A stretch of 64,000 nt of DNA from Verpa conica (Eukaryota > Ascomycota > Pezizomycetes > Pezizales > Morchellaceae). Of the stretch, positions 22,101 through 34,405 are shown one piece after another. Each line of letters begins with the position of its first letter. The first letter of the stretch is position 1. Location of the stretch: positions 186,001 to 250,000 of the forward strand of contig JAUFSD010000023.1 of NCBI GenBank assembly GCA_033030425.1, written 5' to 3'. The notes under the pieces are model-generated. The model had not been told where the DNA came from. It saw only the letters and a list, made by a program, of their open reading frames with translations, and ran no database searches. Both the position numbers and the translations under genes were made by a program.

Positions 22101-25100
22101 TGATTCCAAACAATTAATGAAGATGCCTTCAACTAATAGGTACAACCGTAGTATCCCATCCCCTCCCCCCTCCCCATAATTATTGCAGCGACTGTGCCTT
22201 CCAACTTCGGCCGCTTCTTATCCGTCTCCACCTCCACAAACAGAGGGCTTTTTTGAAACGCGTTGGTTTATCGCCAATCGCAATCTCGCATCAAGCTTAA
22301 TTCTCGCTTCGTCCCTTGATGCCTGAGCCTTGTACACCCTGACGCTATGCGGCCTTCCTATCCGGCTATTAACCGTTGTACAGAATACTTTAAACTTTTC
22401 TATTTTATTTTTCTCCCTTTGCCCATCTCTTCCCTTCCTATCTCGTCGACAGGACATACCAAGAGTAGTGTGCATCGTCCGGACTATATGGGTTGGGGGG
22501 GGAGGGTGGAAGGGTAATTCTGTAGATGCTTATTCGTTGGTCATGGTTGATGAGTATTATATGTCAAGCGGACATATGCACATGGATGATGGGCATCTTA
22601 TTTCTTTTTTCCCCTCACGAGTGTTTTTTTACATCACCGATTGCCGGTGATATACAGGATGCTGAAGAACTAGAGATAGGAATTGCATTCCCGAGAACGT
22701 ACAGGCAGTATAGTACAGTACAGTAGAGCACGGTGCATCACGCAGTTGCAGTTGCGGTTGCAGTTGCAGTACTGCACGCACATGCGATAATAGTTTTTTT
22801 CCCAGGTTTAAGCAAGGGGAGTATATATTTGTGTGTGTGTGTGTGGGAGAATAAAAATAAAAATAATTAAATAGAAAAAAAGTTCAAGTTATTGCTTACT
22901 CTCTCTCTCTCCGCGGTGTGCGCTGTATGTTTCATGCGCACGCGGACAAGAAACCAGGTCGGGATTTCTGACACTGTTCCAGCAACCGCAAATGTTTCGC
23001 ACCCCCGTCACAGCCTCGGTAAGTCCAGACCCTCTCACTCACACACACTCTCTCTGCCTCGAAAGAAAAGGCAGAAAGAAAAAAAGCAAATCAATAAGCG
23101 AGGGAAACACAAGAAGGGGAGGGGAGGGGGAGGGGAGGGAGGGTGGGGGAGGAGGTTTCAGAAGCGAGATGGAAAGAAAAAATTAACCTTCCACGCATAC
23201 GGTCGCTTCAATTAAGCGCGATGAGACGAGACGACTTACGTACTTAGGCGCTTTAGAGATTCATGGCTTGTTGCTTCATCTTTTTGTGGGGCTGGTGCCT
23301 TTGCTTTGCCCCTTCACGAGCAGCGCGCGAAAGACGCAGGGCAGAGGCTGATGAGGGAATGGCGTCATGTAGGTACAGTACTCTCTTTGCTTTGCCTTTG
23401 CCTTTGCACTCCCCTTCCCCACTTCTCCCCTTTTGCCGCCGGATGAGAGCGGGCATCCTCTAAGCACCATAGAACTCGAGGAGGCTAGATGCGCCATCTA
23501 TCATTACCCTGTAATCTACCAATGCCATGCCCAGTGACACCACTCGCTCACTCCCACACCACCCTGCCCACCTCCGGCTGCACGTGAGGAATCGACTATG
23601 CGGGTTTCCCGCAGCCTAAACCTCTCTGGGCCACATGCATTGGCCGTGCATATGCGGTTCCACCGTTAGGTACTTCAAACTCACCTCCCGAGTCCGTCAA
23701 CGATGTAGCTCTTGATACCCACCCCCTCTCGCTGTATCGCATCGTGTTGTATCGTATCGGTTTCGTGAGATTGATAGGCCGCTATTCAAAGCAGGCCCAC
23801 CACCACCCCCCCCAGGATGTCTCTGATAATCAGTTGATCATAACAACTTCATTTTAAGACCCTTCGGGAAGTCGGCTGGACAGCGAGGGCCAATTTCAAT
23901 GCTACTAAACGATTGGGCTGAATCACTTGCGAGAGTAGCAACTAACGGTTGATCAGCCAATGAGCCGATCTGGACGAAGAAGCGAGAGTAACACACAGAT
24001 AGTGAGAAGCACGGGCCATCTAACCTGGTCATCACACACGAGTTGATGAGGGGTTTGTTTTTTAATTAAAATTTAATCTATCGAGGGCTGCAGATATTCG
24101 GGGGGGTGATGGGTGTTGTTTGTTGATGGATGGACGTGCCCGTTATTGATCATGATCTTCGACCTCGTTTTGGTAGGAAGATAGTGTTTTTTTTCCCTCC
24201 CTCCCTTCTCTTCTGTTTTCCCTTAAAGGACTCAATTCTAGTGGGGTACAAAATGAGTCGAAAGCGGAGTTGAACAAGCGAACAAGCGAACGAACCAAAC
24301 GGTTTGTACAGCCGCTGTGGTCCCGACTGTTTGGATTTACCGGAACTCGAAGCAAGGAATTTCTTCCGAGCTTTGCACTTGCAATTGTCAATATCTGACT
24401 TCTTATCACTTTCCTCAGATCGTTTTTATCAAAATTGAAGGTTCTGAGATGTTACTAGCTAACCATTCGTGGACCAGAGATCTAGATCCTGTCGCCATCT
24501 TCTAGTTTATCCACAGAGGAATCACGATATCCTATCAAGTACCCATATCACAATCACCTCACCGCGCATCTCCCTGACACGCATTGACCTTAACGACGAT
24601 CCTATATGTCATGGCCATTGCCATCCTTGTTCCATAGATGCTCATTCATTCACTTTCTTTTTCCTTTACTTTTACTTTTTTTCTCTCACTCTTCTTTTGA
24701 CCGCGCGGAGTTATGGACCTCCCCCTGCTTGACGAATAGCGACCTCGGTTTCTACCGCATTATATCGGTCGTGCGTGAGAGCGTGGGGCCGGTGGGCGAT
24801 CATACGGTGGTCCGTACTCTCCTCCCCCCATGTTCCGAGACCCCCGGTGTTTACGCCTACCTGCTGCCTCCTCTCCCTTAATTCGCCTTTTGCGTGTTCG
24901 CGTGAGCTGCATATGACCACTATTTTTCTTTTCCTTCATTCTCGTCAGTCCTCTTTCTATTTTGCTTTTTTTACTACTTATTCCTTTTCTTTTCTAGCTT
25001 GTTTCGGTCCGTGAATTGTCTCTCTTTGGAACATGACATGCAATACAGACACGTCTAGAATTTCAGTCATGCCCTTTTCTTTGAATTAAAAAAACCTAGA

Positions 25101-27145
25101 CCCTCTAGCTCTTCCTCCCCCACCCCCTTCACTCCCTCCTCCATGAAATAATTACTATCCCCCATTTAATTGGGATTGCATTATAGGTGGTCCCTGACCT
25201 ATATAGTCAGTTATTCGCGAAAGGGAAAAATAACCAACGAAATCTAGAGCCCCACCCTTTCCCCTTTCGGGTGGGGGGGGGAGGGTGTGGTTGAGTTTTG
25301 TGTTGGACACAGAGTCTTGTTTCGGAGGACTCCATCCGGCCTGTACGTAGTTGACTGGCTGACTGGCTGACTAGCTGGCTTGGGGGGGCTATGTGTATTG
25401 TAGATCAACCGCGGCTACTTAGATCGACTTAGATCTTTCGTATTTGAGTTGGCAACTACTTGGAAGGGGGGATTATTATTTTTTTTTATTGTTGTTGTGT
25501 GATTTGGAAGATCGAATGCAATTTCGAGATTTTGTGTTGGTTTTTGGTTAGTAAGCTTAGTTATCTATGTAGTTACATAACTAGCGCTATGAACAAAATT
25601 ATGTTGCAATTGACAGCTCTACAACACATTTCTTTGGATCGTTCTAGATTATTCCATTCTTCTTTTTTACTTAATCGCCAATGTTGGAAAAAGCAGGAGA
25701 AAGGGGAGATAAAGAGATAAAAGGGAGGGTGCGGTCTGGATAACTATTCGGTCAGTCCGGACCGGTCTACCAACGTACGACGAGGGGGGGGCTATGACTT
25801 CCAGACCGACGGCCTAGCCAGCTCTCTTTGTTGGCGTCTAACAAGACAGCAAATACATACATACAGCCATAATATTAAAAGATCTAGATGTTTATAGATT
25901 CCAATGAAAGCCCAGACCTCTCGTTCTCCTCTTAATTCCTTCCCTCCCTTTTCTCTCCCCTCCCCCAACTCCCCCAACTCTCCTAAAGTCTAGATCAACG
26001 AATATAAGCATTGATCACGTATTATATACGATATCCGAAACTCGGAGGCTTTTTTTTGTCGAAGCGAGAAAATAAAAACGGTTCGGTGAATAAGTGGATT
26101 AAAGAAACGAACGAATGAGAGTGTAAATAAATAAATAATAATAATAATAAAACTACAAGCTCTCACTTAATGAGTCATGACACACACCTTTTTTTTAGAG
26201 AGAGAGAGAGATGAACTTTAAGGTGTTCTGAAGCGAGAAAGAATAAGCCCATTCTTCCTATCAAGTGCCAATGTTCAAGATAAGGGCTTATTTCTCATTG
26301 GTCTTTGGTCTTTGGAATGGACCAACGGGATAATTGCTATTCAGCTGGTATGGGAATACTTTCAGTTCCACTCCCCCCTCCCCCCTTCCCCCCCTTCGGC
26401 TAGATCTGCTTGGAGATCACACATTTTTTAGAAACATATTGGAGGTTTTGTTTATACGGAGATGGCCGGTCGTGGAGGGGAAGGGGGATTGACTAGATTG
26501 AAGTAGTTGCATCACGGGTGCTCACTCGGTGGTATTCTTCCCTTTTCCCCTTTCCCCCTTACTGTGTAGTTGATGGAGGGCTAGACCCCTCTTAGAGCAA
26601 GCTCGAGAATGGGCTTATCCCCATAGGAGATTTCTTAAAAAGCGTAGTGATACCTAAAGGGAGTGAGGGAAAAAGGAAAGGTGAAACGCGCAATCCACTT
26701 TTTTTGTTTTTCTTTGAAAGGCGATCATGCGTGATAGTGGCACGCTGTGGTTTTTGTTTTATTTTATTTTTTTATGTTTCACCGTCAGTAACATCAACTC
26801 CATTCTTGGGTGGCGTCCGCCCGGCGACCCGTCTTGGGGGGAGCTGTCTCTCGGCCTGTGCGTTATTACTGAAACTAATACGAAGTCGCCACTACTAAGA
26901 ACTACTATGTACCTAGACACAATGGCGGGTCTGGAATGACTGACAGGTTTGCGTCTTTAATTCCCTCTGGGTTCTGGGCCAGTGGGCCTTAATTCGTCAA
27001 ATGACTTACATGATACTCCTCCTCCTCCTCCTCCTCTATCGCCATCGATCAACGCAATCATCAATTTTTTTTTTTTCCAACTGCAGCTGTATGATACCAC
27101 TAATGTAAAAGAAAATAAGAAAGAAAAAAAAGACTCAATTACTAT
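19127..27145. other. 8-kb gene-free region with many simple repeats
   Basis: No open frame over 150 codons and no recognisable domain is found on either strand. The DNA is less AT-rich than the transposon blocks. It is studded with short repeats: CTG/GCT near 19900-19945, CTCTGTTG-type near 20700-20770, TGCC near 21388-21408, GCAGTT near 22744-22770, G4A-type at 23116-23155, and many homopurine or homopyrimidine runs. It lies upstream of the SAM-PH gene and downstream of the dioxygenase gene. It could be a very long 5' leader or promoter, or hold non-coding transcripts. Confidence 0.6.
23116..23155 (+). repeat. G-rich tract with G-quadruplex potential
   Basis: Seven or more runs of three to five G separated by single A or T residues lie in 40 bp. 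The spacing would allow several alternative G-quadruplexes on the plus strand. Confidence 0.7.
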
Positions 27146-28334
27146 TCAGTTCGATTTGCTTGTACAGAAATCGCCTTTCTTGCCACCGTCTTTGCTTTGC
27201 TGAAACTTCTTTGCAAAGTGAGCACCGACAGTGATAGGCTCCCACTTTTTGGCAGCTGATCCAACTTCTTGGATCTTACCCTTACCCTGAGCCCATGTCT
27301 TCCATTCCTGGGAGAGGGGAAGGACATCTACTACGTATTCAGGGTTGCCGTGGCCAAAGAATGGAGCGCTGTACCTGTCGACTCCAGGTGGCGGTGCAAT
27401 GACACGGTGTTGCGCCGAGGTATAGACGCCGTTGGTGAAACGACAAAGGAGATCTCCAGCGTTAACCACATATGCGTTTTGAACTGGAGGAACCTGTTAT
27501 TTTGTATATATTTATTTTCTATGTTAGTCTTGTTTTAAGGATAATTATGAAACTGCAGAAGCAGGACGTGGTAACGTATGTACGTACGTACGTAGATAGC
27601 TAGCAATCAACACTCCTCTAAGAAAAAGAGAAGGAAAAAGGAAAAAAGAAAAAAAAAGGCTAGGCAACGATATTACTTACTGGGATAAACGAATCCGATT
27701 CAGGATCAAACACCTGCAACCCACCAACGTTGTCTTGTAGCAAAACCGTCAATAGCCCCCAATCCGAGTGAAGTCCTGCACCGATCCTTTCCTCTCCATC
27801 AACAGGTTCATTATCTTCTGAAGCGTAGTAATGTATGAGGCGACAGTTTCCCGTCGGCTTAAAGAAGAAATCTTCAAAGTACGTTCTCTCCAACCCTAAT
27901 CCCTCGGCGATATATTCGGCGATCGCTTTTGCTAAATCTTCCATGGCAGAATGGTATGTACGGCAACACTCTCTAAACCCGACCAGGCCATTTTCTTTGG
28001 TCTCTACTGGCCAGCACGAGTCACTATCGTGGAATTCTGATGCGGCACTGAAGCCCTCGTTCAGATCAGGTTTCCCGCGAGTCGCTTGGAGCGAATATGA
28101 TTGGAATTCTTCATATCCAGAACCCCCTCCGTCGGACCTTTTGAACAGAATTTTCTCGGCAACGGGTAGGGCAAATAAACATTTTGCATACTCGAGCAGT
28201 GTTTCCTGGAGTACAGGCGATATGTGATGTGATGTAACCTGGAAAAAGCCATGGGTTAGGCAGGCTGTCCGGATGAACTTTACCACGGTCGAGCGTGGAA
28301 GAGAGAGGTCTATGGTGGGGATTGTGGGGGGCAT
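27146..28334 (-). CDS. Isopenicillin-N-synthase-like Fe(II)/2OG dioxygenase
   Basis: Two exons, 28334-27681 and 27493-27146, with a 187-bp intron (GTAAGT donor, AACAG acceptor), giving 333 residues. The N-terminal region (1-115) matches the DIOX_N domain of isopenicillin-N-synthase-like oxygenases (start PTIDLSL, then HGFFQVTSHHI). The catalytic double-stranded beta-helix follows, with the iron ligands His189 and Asp191 (GLHSDWG) and His247 (SAQHRV), and the 2-oxoglutarate-binding RxS at Arg258-Tyr-Ser260. All key residues are present and the length is normal, so it should be an active oxidase. The substrate cannot be told from sequence; fungal members act on secondary metabolites, amino acids or flavonoid-like compounds. 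No biosynthetic cluster surrounds it. The intron join gives the family-typical IPVPPVQNAYVVNAGDLL. Confidence 0.88.
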
Positions 28335-31300
28335 TGGTTACATTCGCTTGATCCTCTTGGCCTGGGTTGAGGTGCACCAAGTAGGAAGGTCTTGGGGAAT
28401 CTACAGAGAGTGAGAGAGAGAGAGTAAAAATGCTGGGGTTGTCTACTGGTGTGATCCCTGGTCGCATGGTGGCCATCCTGAATAAAACCATAGAAGAGTG
28501 TTATAGCTGCCAAGGCCTGGCACGCGTAGGTCACACATAAATTAAGATGTTACCGATTGCGACTTCCACTCCGGTAGACTGGAGCTGAAGAGATGAGGGA
28601 GTGTGAAAATGCCTCAACAGGGTTAAAAAAGCCTTCAAAGTGTTTTTCTTTCTTTCTTTCTTGAGAGGTAAATATCCCTGTGACTATTTACGGCAAAAAG
28701 TGCGAGAAGTTGGTTGAAATTTTCAAATCGTCGTCTGTTTCGAGCTTCAAGACACTTAACTGGGGATATTAATATCTATCAATATCTCGCGTCTAGAGTA
28801 GGCATCCACCCTCCAAATCCAGCATTCTATTTTGGGGTGGGGGAATCGAGTAGATCGTTGCCATGGTTAGATTATGTGGCAGACAATTTGGTACTGTTTT
28901 AGTGTGCGGGTGTCAGCCAGAGATGATTGGCTCGGTGCCCTCCACATTTACTCAAACAGATGACCAATGATCCAAGGCAAGGCCTAAGAGACAAGAAAGC
29001 TATCCCATAAGGTAAAAGATATCCTTGGCAATGCATATGTATGGAGAAGAGCTGCCAGCAATGAATTTGTTAAGTCTTCCTACACCAATGCTAAATCTTT
29101 TTAAAAAGATGACACCTTCAAAGTTACACTCTATTGATCCATGCAAGAACAATGGAATAGCTTCTAGCCAGGTGCATCTGCTATTTACATCATTCCACTC
29201 GCCCGAAGTCTTGAATCCGGATGTGAGCTGCTTTGCAGAAATAGTGAATCGTAGAATCATGATTACATGCGACTAGTCCCAATTCCTATTGGTTGAAATA
29301 CAAATGGGCTTTCGGGAAACTTGAATAGGCACTCCCACATCAACTTAGATCTTAATAGACTCATTGGCTGCTATTACCCAATGGAAAAATCCACTGGTTT
29401 AACCTTGTCCGCCTCGGAAATCAGGCAGAAGTAGGAGGCTAACCGTGAGGCCAGTAAGAACGATAACATCTCTCCCAGCTCTTATCGAGACTCCTTATTG
29501 AGTTTGAGACTATAAAAGCGGGGAAGTCTAGAACCATTCAGTATGTAAGGGCTACGAATGTGACAGCCCACGAGTGACAGCCAGTGATGCGATATATGCG
29601 ATGCGATGGGCGCAGGGCAGACCAGCCACAGGTCCAGACGATAGGGGAAAAATACCTACCAATACCCACTTTCATAACCATAGACGCGTCTGAGACATTA
29701 GTTTTTAGAGGAGGGGGGCACACCTAGTCATCTGTTTGAACAATATTTGCGAATGGAGCCTATGGTTACTACCAACCCCCTTATTCCTGAGACCAGCACT
29801 TTATATGCACTTTTCTGAATGGCTCTTTGCTCTCTATTATGATGAAACTGTAATACTCCGCTATATTGCGATGATCCGATAGTAATGATTTGATTAAAGA
29901 TATAATCTATGAAAACAAGGCAGGAGAAAAAAAAGATCCTCGGCTGGTGATAAGCCCTTATCATATCAGGGAGAACCATTCATAAAGTCCCCGAGCTCAG
30001 ATTACTCGGGGCGGTGGCTGGCTTTCATGAGGTTGGGACTTTTATGATAAATATATTGGGCACCAAAGCGCGGGTAATTCGTAACGATCTAGGGTATATT
30101 TAAAAAAAAAAAAGTTTATTAGTTAGCTATACATGCATGCGCTTTCCCGATAGGTCTTCCAAGAAGAAGAAAAAAAGTGCAGTTTAGAATAAAAGATCAA
30201 ACAACATTTGCACATCTTGTTGGTTTGAACGTTTAAATACCGTAATGATTGTTTCCAAGCTGATCGAAGGTAGGCCGTGCGCTTCCTGATCGGTTGGGAG
30301 GCAAGGGGGGGGTTAGTATGCAAGCCAAGTGATTTTCCTTGAGGCAGTTGTATTGGATGCATCATGTTGGTTAAAGCGTTACACCTAGTGATGAGCGTGG
30401 GGTAAGACATCTTAGGTCTTTACATTGCTATTTTACTGTGACGATAATTCTTTCTACTCTCGGTATACGTTCCGAAGCACAGATCAACAGATATGGCGCA
30501 TTTGGCTAGTGATAGCGAGGAATTAAGTCTATGCTTCAGCCTCGTGATCATAATATTTGCACGAGACGAGCTTCAGTCCTGGGGGCTAGAAAACGGCGCA
30601 ACACACTACATGGCCGCAAGTAGTCTCGTCTCGTCTCGTGCTCAACACTATTTGTGTCTAGGATCTGCCTCATATAGAATTAAGGGTGTTTGTATCAGGA
30701 GCTACATATATGAGTGAAGGGGGACGTTTTATGCGTTCGGTTGGACTGATTCAGCTTCTGTGGGGGCGTAAGCGATACCGAGTGATATTCGGTGAATGAA
30801 TATCCTAGACAATATATTCAGAGTTTATACCTAGATGGCTATATGATTTGTAGAACTGAATATACCTCGCAGAACCTTATATTAGCTGTAGCGCTTGATT
30901 ATGGGCGTTCATTGGGGCAGTAAGGTTATCGGTAGTTGGTAATTTAACCAATAAGCATTTGGCTATAGGAATTTCCTATAGGTCAGAGGGGTCTTATAAA
31001 CTTCGATGTATATATGTTTGAGATTAAAGTGAGATCATATTCTTAGGGTGTGGGTATCTTTACCAAAACCGAGTGATACTATGTGATTCCACGAGTGACG
31101 TTTCTGGGGATACACAAGTGCACTCATTACAACGGCAATAGCGTATTAGATGATTCCTTATAGCGGTCTCTGGAATATTGGGAAAGAACAATAATGGAAA
31201 TTATGCTTTTAGTTTTAATATTAAGGGGAGATTAAAGGATATGAAACCCAAATACAACATTAAAGAACCCGAATCACAGATGGTATATATAATTGGCCTT

Positions 31301-31447
31301 GTCACTTCTGATGTAGTTACATGACGTTTTAGCTTTGTATCACGGCACATCACTCACATCACTCAAATTCCACTACCAGTAATATAACCAACCTCATCTC
31401 ACGTCTTGAGCTGCCACTACAAACACCCCTTCACTCAGACATTAGTC
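28335..31447. other. Intergenic AT-rich block
   Basis: No gene is supported. The left end is the promoter side of the leftward dioxygenase gene and the right end the promoter side of MND1. An open frame at 29000-29260 (minus) has a GFKTSGEW motif faintly like transposase C-termini, too weak to call. A 9-bp arm palindrome CTATAGGAA/TTCCTATAG sits near 30963-30981. Confidence 0.55.
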
Positions 31448-32177
31448 ATGGTATCCCTCTAGAATAGCTCTCATTTAACTCCCAGCTAACCTCTCGCCAG
31501 CCTCCTAAAACTCTCCCCCCACAGGCAAAGCTGAAACTAATCCTCGCCTACTTCCACACCACCTTAACCGCCCACTCCATCAAAGATCTCGAGAAAGCCC
31601 TTCCTGGGGCAGCCGGAATCTCCCCCATGGTCGTAAAAGACTTCCTTACAGCACTCTCCGATGAGGGGCTCATTCGCGTGGAAAAAATCGGTTCTGGGAA
31701 TTGGTACTGGTCTTTTAAAAGCGATGAGAAGAAGCAGAAGGGGAGGGTTCTGGAAGGCTTGGAGAAGGAATTGGCTAGGCTTGAAAAGGCCGTTGAAGAT
31801 GTGAAAGCTGCATTGGTAGAGGAAGGGATAGGTGAGGAGGAGCTGGGGATGAGGAAAGAGATGGCTACGAGTATTGAGGAATTGGAGATGAGGAAGGGGA
31901 AGTTAGAGGAGGAGTGGGCGAGGTGTGATCCGGGGGTTGTGGATAGGAGGATGAGGGAGATTGATGATATGAGAGTGGGTGTTAATAGGTATACTGGTAT
32001 GTTTTCGCTAACTCTGATCCTGTGTAGTGGCCTTGTTTTGCTAAAATGGGGCTGCTGTTGATAGACAATCTTTATACACTCGAAAGCTACGTTCGCGAGG
32101 CTACGGGCAATGATAAGGAGAAGATTGAGGCTTGTAGGAAAATGTTTGGTATGGAGGAAGAACTGGAGTATGTTTAA
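31448..32177 (+). CDS. MND1: Meiotic nuclear division protein 1
   Basis: Three exons: 31448-31450 (ATG only), 31525-31996 and 32065-32177, with introns of 74 and 68 bp, giving 195 residues. Mnd1 pairs with Hop2 as a coiled-coil heterodimer that stimulates Dmc1/Rad51 strand invasion in meiotic recombination. The winged-helix N-terminal half is clear: ILAYFH, then DLEKALPG, then the signature IRVEKIGSGNWYWSF at about 51-65. A long coiled coil fills about 75-155, and the C-terminal segment (DNLYTLESYV onward) is restored only by removing intron 2, whose junction recreates TDNLYT. The first exon is inferred: sequence upstream of an ACAG acceptor lacks an in-frame ATG, and the nearest ATG is directly followed by GTATCC. 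The N-terminus would then be about 10 residues shorter than in relatives, so another first exon is possible. Confidence 0.9.
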
Positions 32178-33136
32178 GTGGGGTGGAGCGAAACGGCCGA
32201 CAGGAACAACAGATAATAGGACAGGATTTTTAGACGATATTAGTGATCAATGCTTATGGTCAGTAACGTAATACTTTGATAATATTTCTGGTGAGCCAGT
32301 ATTGACTGTTTTGTCTGCATATACAGCATGTTTTTATAGTCACCAGGTAAGAGAATCACAAGATTTCGCATATTTAGTAAAGGGATATTATGTAGGAAAG
32401 TGTGTAAGCGAGTGATATGCCATGACTTAATGGGGGTGCTATCACGTCAATCTTATCGGTTTCAAGCTCGGTCTCCTCGGGTAGCAACATCAAGCCAGCT
32501 GAACCTATGTGGCCTATCTGGCCAAAACGGATCTGCGAGAACCCGGAGCAAGGATTGAAGACCCGGGTTACGCCCCCGGCTCGGCCCGCCCCGCCCCGCC
32601 CGCCCCGCTTCCGAAGATGAAAATCCAGCTCCTAGTTGTCGCGTTCAAGAGAAACAATCAGATAAGTTGATATGAAATAAATGAATTTGTCGTGTACTAA
32701 GAAAAAATAGACGATATTCGTGTATGTAAGGAAACAAGGAAAACAACTTTGGCTCTGAAGAATAAAAGTAGAAACCCTCCCACCTGCCGGGTCTGAGAGA
32801 CTCCCCCGCTTAGCAACCTCGAAGGAAACAAAAAAAGAAACATTTTCCGCTCATCGAGCCCAGAAAAAAGAAAGAAAAGTTCTTTCTACCAGAGAATTCT
32901 TTCATTTAGCGAGCATAAAAAAGCAAGAAAATCACAGTCCCCACCTAACGAGCACAATAAAAGAAAGACCTTAAAGAGGCTTCTCCCTAAGATGGTGATA
33001 ACACACTACCGGAGCAGTCCAAAAGCAGTTTCACACGCCCACTAGGACATAAAATTTCCCAATGACGTTTATTTCAAATTGACCAAATGTCCCATAGGCA
33101 AGAAGAGCCAGCAGGATATAAAAAAGGACAAAAAGA
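32178..33136. other. Convergent 3' flanks with a GC island
   Basis: Between the MND1 and F-box/ankyrin stop codons. There is no gene. A compact GC-rich patch at about 32578-32612 (repeats of CCCGCC) stands out from the surrounding AT-rich DNA; its complement is G-quadruplex-capable. Confidence 0.6.
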
Positions 33137-34405
33137 CTAAACCCTTGGACGATTCCTCGGACGCCTAGGCGAAGTCATCGCTACCAGTCTCATCCGTGCA
33201 GACTTCCCAGAGTCATCTTTGACATCCATAGGTGCCCCGTTATCGATTAAGGCTTTAATGTCGGCATCCGACGCAAACATGTTCTTGGCGGCGAAATGAA
33301 GAGGTGTCATTCTGTGCATCTCCACCGCAGTAACATCCGCCCCTCCTGCCAGGAGTACCTGAATAGCTTCAGGCCCGTATTGTGCTGCGACATGTAGGGG
33401 GGTTCGCTGGAGGTGGTCGCTAGCCTCGGTGTCCGCGTCTTCATCCATCAATAACTGACAGACATCTGCAAATCCGCCTGTTGCCGCAAGATGTAGAGCG
33501 GTCCGCCCGTTAACATCCTTCGATGTAACATCGGCCCCTTTCTTTAGTAGAAATTCTACTAAGTCCACGTCTCCCGCTCCCGCCGCGATGACCAACGCTG
33601 GTCTCCTTGTATAATCCTCAAAGTCGACACTGACGTGCCGATTTCGCATCATGAGCGTCCACATCGGGGCACACTCCTTAATCAAGGCCATATCGATCGA
33701 TGAGTATGGTGGCATAAACCGATAGGCGCATGTAGTGGGGTTAGCCCCATTCTCCAGCAGTAGTCTAACCATTCCCAGATGATCTCCCATGACCGCCTTT
33801 TGTAGCGGACGGAGCGAACCTGGGCCCTCAGCATCAACATCGATGCTGTTTTGAAGCAGTATATTCGCCGCTTCCTCCGCCCCTATCCCCGCAGCTTCGA
33901 GAAGGGCACTGTTCAACAACTCTCGATAGGGCTCGGGGGTGTCGGGACTAAATCCCCATGGGAGGGTGTTTACATGGAATCCATTGTTGACTAGGACCCG
34001 CATCAACCCGAGTCTGTTATTGCGGATAGCCCATATAAGGGGAGTTATCGTGGTTCCATTGCCAGAGCGAACTTGAAGGGTGATATTCATATCCATTATG
34101 AATTTCACGAGTCTATCGTCTCCGCCATTGGATGGTAGTGGGGGAGCAACGTTGGTCATATCGGCTACGACCTCAATTCCTGCCCCCCTCTCAAGAACCG
34201 TCCGTATGATTGACTGACACTTGATCGCGATACCTCCAAAAAGGGCTCCTTCGACTCCATCCTCTTGGATCATCTGGACCACAAAAAGCGGGGTTAGTAG
34301 CGACTTTAGACGCCGGTTTACGTTGAGAAGCGCCGAAAGGTCCCTGCCATTGAGATATTCGGCTACTGTAAGAATTAACTCGTTTGCGAGGTATAGAAAT
34401 ACCAT
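33137..34405 (-). CDS. F-box and ankyrin repeat protein
   Basis: Single-exon 422-residue protein. Residues 2-45 (YLANELILTVAEYL, then LSALLNVNRRLKSLL) match an F-box-like motif. Ankyrin repeats follow: divergent ones at about 120-230 and better ones at about 269-300, 302-333, 335-366 and 368-400. The last 20 residues are basic (SPRRPRNRPRV). F-box proteins bring substrates to SCF ubiquitin ligases through Skp1, and ankyrin repeats would select the substrate. The role is inferred from architecture alone, since fungal F-box/ankyrin proteins are a large, variable family. It is convergent with MND1 and no functional link to it is seen. Confidence 0.82.
   Translation of the reverse strand: MVFLYLANELILTVAEYLNGRDLSALLNVNRRLKSLLTPLFVVQMIQEDGVEGALFGGIAIKCQSIIRTVLERGAGIEVVADMTNVAPPLPSNGGDDRLVKFIMDMNITLQVRSGNGTTITPLIWAIRNNRLGLMRVLVNNGFHVNTLPWGFSPDTPEPYRELLNSALLEAAGIGAEEAANILLQNSIDVDAEGPGSLRPLQKAVMGDHLGMVRLLLENGANPTTCAYRFMPPYSSIDMALIKECAPMWTLMMRNRHVSVDFEDYTRRPALVIAAGAGDVDLVEFLLKKGADVTSKDVNGRTALHLAATGGFADVCQLLMDEDADTEASDHLQRTPLHVAAQYGPEAIQVLLAGGADVTAVEMHRMTPLHFAAKNMFASDADIKALIDNGAPMDVKDDSGKSARMRLVAMTSPRRPRNRPRV

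Noticed and set aside
29000..29260. Minus-strand frame with GFKTSGEW, reminiscent of transposase C-termini
   Set aside because: The match is a few residues, the rest is unlike any transposase I know, and no TIRs flank it.
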